Position numbers and translations under genes: made by a program. Under the pieces are notes generated by a model. The model did no database searches. It was given only the letters and a program-made list of their open reading frames with translations, and was not told where the DNA came from. From contig JAFZKR010000007.1 in assembly GCA_017551845.1 (NCBI GenBank), positions 1-9,510 on the forward strand: a stretch of 9,510 bases of DNA, given 5' to 3'. Source of the stretch: Bacteroidaceae bacterium. Its GTDB lineage: Bacteria > Bacteroidota > Bacteroidia > Bacteroidales > Bacteroidaceae. The stretch's first letter is position 1; every line of letters starts with the position of its first letter. Below, one piece after another: positions 5,991 to 9,510 of the stretch.

Positions 5991-7361
5991 ATGGAGAAAA
6001 GGGAGAGACGCAAAGAGCGTTTTGAGAGCCATTTCGGTATGATAATGGCTATGGCCGGTTCGGCCGTAGGCCTGGGTAATCTGTGGCGGTTCCCTTTTCT
6101 GACTGCGCAGAACGGCGGCGGAGCTTTCATATTCGTATATCTGGTACTGCTTCTCACCATCTGTCTGCCGGTTCTCATGACCGAAATCACCCTGGGACGC
6201 AAATGCCGCTCAAACGTTACGAGGGTATATGACAACCTGGGAGCACCCCGTTGGCGTTGGGCCGGTTTCATCACTCTCCTTACTCCTATTGTCATTATGG
6301 CTTTCTACACAGTAGTGGGAGGCTGGTCAGTCAAATATCTTGTTCAGGCCTACACATTCAGTTTCACTGATCCGGGCTCTGATTACGCCGGCGCTTTCGG
6401 CAGATTCATCAGCTCCACGTACAAGCCTTTGATATATACCCTCATTTTCCTTGCTGTGACCGCCGCAGCCAACTTCGGTGGAGTGAAGAACGGGATTGAA
6501 CGTTTCTCCAAGCCCATGATGACGGTACTCTCCGTCACCATCATCCTGGTGGCAATACGTTCTCTCACACTTCCCGGAGCATCCGAAGGAACCAGATACC
6601 TGCTCATACCTGATTTCAGCAAGATTGACGGCAAGGTATTGATCACCGCTTTGGGACAGGCATTCATGTCATTGAGTATAGGTATAGGTATTCTTCTCAC
6701 TTACGGCTCATACGTCAAGACCAAGGAGGATATCGCGATGACAGCCATCTCAACTGGCCTTATTGACACACTGTTCGCCATCATTGCGGGCCTTGCCATC
6801 ATCCCTGCAGTCTATGCAATAGCCTTCATGAACGGTACTACACCAGCTGTCAATGCCGGTCCGGGACTGGTGTTCATCACCCTGCCCGGAGTGTTCGCCT
6901 CAATGCCGGGTGGCGGAGTAGTAGCCATACTGTTCTTCCTCTCGCTGCTGCTGGCCGCTGTGACATCGGCCATATCGATGCTTGAGGTTATTGTGGCATA
7001 TTTCATTGAGGAGTGGCATCTGTCACGCAGCAGGTCTGTTACGGTAAGCATGATCATAATCATACTGCTGGGTTGTATCTGCTCCCTATCGCAAGGCACG
7101 CTGTCAGGCATCAGCATTGCGGGCATGAACATATTCGATTTCTTCGATGTGATTTCATCGGACGTCCTTATAACAGTGGGAAGCCTGATAATGGTTCTGT
7201 TTGCAGGCTGGCGAATAAAGAAAGCCGGTTTCATGGATGAGCTCACCGGGCACAACACCTCCAACACCCCAGCCTGGTTATTCCGCTATGTCTATTTCAT
7301 GGTACGCTGGGTAGCACCCCTTATCATCATAGTGATAATGCTCAGCAACCTGCTCCTATAA
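5991..7361 (+). CDS. Sodium-dependent amino-acid transporter, NSS/SNF family
   Basis: This 456-residue inner-membrane protein belongs to the LeuT-fold neurotransmitter:sodium symporters, which in bacteria import amino acids with Na+. The diagnostic helix 1 is GSAVGLGNLWRFPF (23-36), followed by NGGGAF (41-46); the backbone and Asn of this stretch form Na+ and substrate contacts in LeuT. Helix 6 carries SLSIGIGILLTYGSY, matching the unwound substrate-binding segment of LeuT, and helix 8 carries AAVTSAISMLE, which keeps the Thr-Ser pair of the second Na+ site. I count about 11 hydrophobic helices, ending RWVAPLIIIVIMLSNLLL, so it resembles 11-helix members such as MhsT and Tyt1 more than 12-helix LeuT. 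The ATG at 5991 comes 9 bp after the MFS gene, and the peptidase gene follows 22 bp after the stop. Which amino acid it carries cannot be read from the sequence. Confidence 0.94.
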   Translation: MEKRERRKERFESHFGMIMAMAGSAVGLGNLWRFPFLTAQNGGGAFIFVYLVLLLTICLPVLMTEITLGRKCRSNVTRVYDNLGAPRWRWAGFITLLTPIVIMAFYTVVGGWSVKYLVQAYTFSFTDPGSDYAGAFGRFISSTYKPLIYTLIFLAVTAAANFGGVKNGIERFSKPMMTVLSVTIILVAIRSLTLPGASEGTRYLLIPDFSKIDGKVLITALGQAFMSLSIGIGILLTYGSYVKTKEDIAMTAISTGLIDTLFAIIAGLAIIPAVYAIAFMNGTTPAVNAGPGLVFITLPGVFASMPGGGVVAILFFLSLLLAAVTSAISMLEVIVAYFIEEWHLSRSRSVTVSMIIIILLGCICSLSQGTLSGISIAGMNIFDFFDVISSDVLITVGSLIMVLFAGWRIKKAGFMDELTGHNTSNTPAWLFRYVYFMVRWVAPLIIIVIMLSNLLL

Positions 7362-7383
7362 TAACAACAACAAATAATTGAAT

Positions 7384-8832
7384 ATGAGAAAAGCAATCTT
7401 ATTATTTGCATGCACTATGGCATTCCCGTTTGTGAATGCACAGGACACAAACCTCAGGACACGACTGGAAAAACATCTGTACTATCTGGCATCGGACTCG
7501 CTTCACGGACGCAAGGCCGGCTCGGAGGACGGAATCAAGGCACGCGCCTACATTATGGAACAATGGAAGGAGATAGGACTCGAGCCATTCTATTCCAATG
7601 GCTATGAGATGCCGTTCTCGAGGAACGGGCTCTACATGGCCAATCTGGTGGGTATTATTCCCGGCAACGACCCCATCCTGAAGGATGAATACATACTCCT
7701 GGGTGCGCACTTCGACCATATAGGTTATAAGAACGGTGAGATATGCAACGGAGCCGATAACAATGCATCAGGTTCAACAGCCCTGATAGAGATAGCACGC
7801 ATGCTCCAAGAGAGCCGGAACCAGCTCAAGCGCAGCGTGATAATAGCAGCTTTTGACGGCGAGGAACAGGGACTATGGGGTTCCGAGGACCTGGCCAGGA
7901 AGATGAAGGCGGATGGTTCAATTCATAATATCAAATGCATGATGAGCATTGATATGGTGGGTTGGTATGCAAAGAACGGCAAGCTGGAAGTGCTCGGAGC
8001 AGGAACCATGATAGGTGGCCGGAGAATACTTCAGAACAACTCAGGAGGGCTCAATCTCAAGATTGAGGATTTTGAATCAGGAATATTCACCGCCACAGAT
8101 ACCCGCAGTTTTGCCAGGAACTATAAAGTACCTACGCTCCACGTGTTCACCGGACTTAAGTCACCATACCACAAACCTGCCGATGACCCTGAACTGATTG
8201 ACTATGAAGGTCTGGACAGCATAACCTGCTTCCTGACAAGAGTGACCCAAGAGATGGCATCGGATCCCGGACTGGCACCCACAGGAAAGATAGCCGAAGT
8301 TCACTCCATCAGCAACAAACCCTTTGAACTGGGTATCAGTGCGGGCTGGACGGGATCTTCAATCTCATTCCCGGATTCCCAGCTCTCAATGAGCGGGAAA
8401 TTCGGTTTGTCGGCAGGAGTGACCGCCCAGTACAACAGGGGCAGTATGGGATACCGCTTAGGAGCTTTTTACGAAACATCCAGGAGTTTGTTCCCGGACC
8501 AGAATAACCTTTTCGCCTCATCGCTCAAATATCGTCAGGAGGCAGTTGAAGTACCTCTTACCTTCATCATTCAGAACGAATCACCCACAACAAGGATATA
8601 TGCCGGTTTAGGCGCCAATGCACGATATATCTTAAGTTCATCACTTGAGAATCTTGACTACAAGACAAATGACCTCCAGTGGGGAATACACTGCATGTTC
8701 GGTATGAAATTCGGACATTTCTTCCTTGAGGACTATTTCTTCGGACAGATGAATGAACTGTTCGATACAAGCACCGGAGCACCCAAAGCAAAAATCAGCC
8801 TGAGCACATTCAAGATAGGCTGGGTGTTCTGA
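7384..8832 (+). CDS. Secreted M28 zinc metallopeptidase fused to an outer-membrane beta-barrel
   Basis: The protein has 482 residues from the ATG at 7384; a TTG at 7378 would add two residues ahead of a normal signal peptide and is less likely. MRKAILLFACTMAFPFVNA is a signal peptide, probably cut before Q20. Residues 25-295 are an M28 aminopeptidase domain with the zinc and catalytic residues in place: H109 (GAHFDHIG), D125 (NGADNNASG), E160 and E161 (AFDGEEQGLWGS), D190 (MSIDMVGW) and H263 (SPYHKPADD). Residues 310-482 are a different domain of about eight alternating, amphipathic strands, for example GKFGLSAGVTAQYNRG and TRIYAGLGANARYIL. It ends FKIGWVF with the terminal Phe typical of outer-membrane barrels and resembles small PorT/OmpA-like barrels. 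I infer an exopeptidase tethered at the outer membrane. Eight strands are too few for an autotransporter pore, so the enzyme probably faces the periplasm. It is the last gene of the transporter operon. Confidence 0.92.
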   Translation: MRKAILLFACTMAFPFVNAQDTNLRTRLEKHLYYLASDSLHGRKAGSEDGIKARAYIMEQWKEIGLEPFYSNGYEMPFSRNGLYMANLVGIIPGNDPILKDEYILLGAHFDHIGYKNGEICNGADNNASGSTALIEIARMLQESRNQLKRSVIIAAFDGEEQGLWGSEDLARKMKADGSIHNIKCMMSIDMVGWYAKNGKLEVLGAGTMIGGRRILQNNSGGLNLKIEDFESGIFTATDTRSFARNYKVPTLHVFTGLKSPYHKPADDPELIDYEGLDSITCFLTRVTQEMASDPGLAPTGKIAEVHSISNKPFELGISAGWTGSSISFPDSQLSMSGKFGLSAGVTAQYNRGSMGYRLGAFYETSRSLFPDQNNLFASSLKYRQEAVEVPLTFIIQNESPTTRIYAGLGANARYILSSSLENLDYKTNDLQWGIHCMFGMKFGHFFLEDYFFGQMNELFDTSTGAPKAKISLSTFKIGWVF

Positions 8833-8851
8833 TTCCACCAAGGTTACCTAT

Positions 8852-8900
8852 AACATAGAGAACCCCTTCACGATATTTGCGCGGAGGGGTTCTCTATGTT
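8852..8900. terminator. Perfect 16-bp hairpin, probably a terminator between convergent genes
   Basis: AACATAGAGAACCCCT (8852-8867) and AGGGGTTCTCTATGTT (8885-8900) are exact reverse complements with a 17-nt loop. TTTCTTTCC follows on the plus strand, which suits termination of the peptidase operon. The minus-strand flank (TTATAGG) is poor in T, so stopping the POT gene would rely on the stem alone. It begins 19 bp after the peptidase stop and ends 21 bp before the POT stop. Confidence 0.8.
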
Positions 8901-8921
8901 TCTTTCCTTGACAGAACCTGA

Positions 8922-9510
8922 TCAGTCTTTAGTTGCGGCCTCCAGTTTCCGGCGGAGGATGAACATGATAAGACCGGCTATGACGCAGAGAGCTATCAGG
9001 ATTGCCCAGTTTGCCATGAGCGGAATCTTCTTCCACAGAGCTGACGGAATGCGGCTCAGGTAGTTACCTATGGCAGTAGCGGCAAACCATCCGCCCATCA
9101 TTAGTCCCTTGTACTTGGGAGGAGCCACCTTACTGACAAAGCTTATTCCCATGGGGCTGAGCAGCAGCTCGGCTACGGTAAGCGTGAAGTAGGTTCCTAT
9201 GAGCCAGTTGGGGCTGAGTATGCTCTGAGCCTGGTCGCCCAGATCCTTTGGCGAAATAAGGTCAGTAGATGCAGCTGTAATTACGGCAAATCCTACGCCT
9301 GCCAACAACATGCCCAGACCTATCTTGACAGGAGCTGAAGGCTCCTTGCCTTTCTTGCCCAGCGCTCCGAACACTGCAACCGATACCGGAGTCAGAGCAA
9401 CGACAAAGAACGGGTTGAACTGCTGGAAATCGGAAGTAGCGGCATTGAACGGATCAGGCATATGCATGTAGAATGCAATAGCACCCGCCCATAAAGCCAG
9501 TGTAGCTATG
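8922..9510 (-). CDS. POT/PTR2-family di-/tripeptide transporter, C-terminal part (partial)
   Basis: This is the last 195 codons of a proton-coupled oligopeptide transporter. The frame stays open to the right edge: codons upstream of the Met at 9465-9467 read IATLALWAGAIAFY, so that Met is internal. Family marks are FNPFFVVALTPVSVAVFGALG, the PSAPVKIGLGMLLAGVGF stretch (POT members have PSxPxKxxLGLxLxGxGF), the AELLLSPMGISFVSKVAPP segment containing the Glu and Pro typical of helix 10, and GLMMGGWFAATAIGNYLS. About five membrane helices are visible, and the protein ends in a basic and then polar tail, RRKLEAATKD. Proteins of this family import di- and tripeptides with protons across the inner membrane. 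The gene converges on the peptidase gene, 89 bp away, and so has its own promoter outside the window. The family is secure; the substrate range is not shown. Confidence 0.93.
   Translation of the reverse strand, partial: IATLALWAGAIAFYMHMPDPFNAATSDFQQFNPFFVVALTPVSVAVFGALGKKGKEPSAPVKIGLGMLLAGVGFAVITAASTDLISPKDLGDQAQSILSPNWLIGTYFTLTVAELLLSPMGISFVSKVAPPKYKGLMMGGWFAATAIGNYLSRIPSALWKKIPLMANWAILIALCVIAGLIMFILRRKLEAATKD

Noticed and set aside
7378..7383. TTG at 7378 as the start of the peptidase
   Set aside because: An ATG two codons later starts a normal signal peptide, and nothing favours the TTG.
8311..8829. Classical autotransporter (type Va) translocator at the peptidase C-terminus
   Set aside because: Only about 170 residues and eight strands are present, without the 12-strand barrel and linker helix of autotransporters.

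Overview
The window looks like a piece of a host-associated Bacteroidales chromosome (Bacteroides/Prevotella/Paraprevotella-like). The evidence is an E. coli-type PurB next to an RsuA-family pseudouridine synthase with a long Arg/Gln/Tyr-rich N-terminal extension, -7 boxes of the Bacteroidetes type TAnnTTTG, few Shine-Dalgarno sites, a secreted peptidase whose predicted signal-peptide cleavage site is Ala|Gln, and an outer-membrane barrel ending in Phe. Base composition is close to even. I saw no mobile element, CRISPR array, tRNA or rRNA.

Layout. Positions 3-170 (+) hold the last 55 codons of an unrecognised membrane protein, followed by a possible terminator. Positions 203-4482 (-) hold three housekeeping genes transcribed leftward: purB (adenylosuccinate lyase), an RluB-like 23S rRNA pseudouridine synthase, and asnS (asparaginyl-tRNA synthetase). 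Positions 4483-4607 are a divergent promoter region in which two TAATTTTG boxes form a 9-bp inverted repeat. Positions 4608-8832 (+) hold three closely spaced genes, probably one operon: an MFSD1-like MFS transporter, a sodium:amino-acid symporter of the NSS/SNF family, and a secreted M28 metallopeptidase fused to a C-terminal outer-membrane beta-barrel. A perfect 16-bp hairpin at 8852-8900 separates this operon from the convergent, truncated gene at 8922-9510 (-), a POT-family di-/tripeptide transporter.

How the genes may work together. The right half reads as a peptide-scavenging locus. The M28 enzyme, probably held at the periplasmic face of the outer membrane by its barrel, would trim peptides. 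The NSS carrier would import the freed amino acids. The MFSD1-like carrier would move dipeptides, because it keeps the Glu/Arg pair that I recall as the dipeptide-binding residues of MFSD1. The POT transporter next door would take di- and tripeptides. This joint role is inferred from family membership and gene order. The most unusual items are the peptidase-barrel fusion and the MFSD1-like carrier in its operon; the rest of the window is ordinary core genome.
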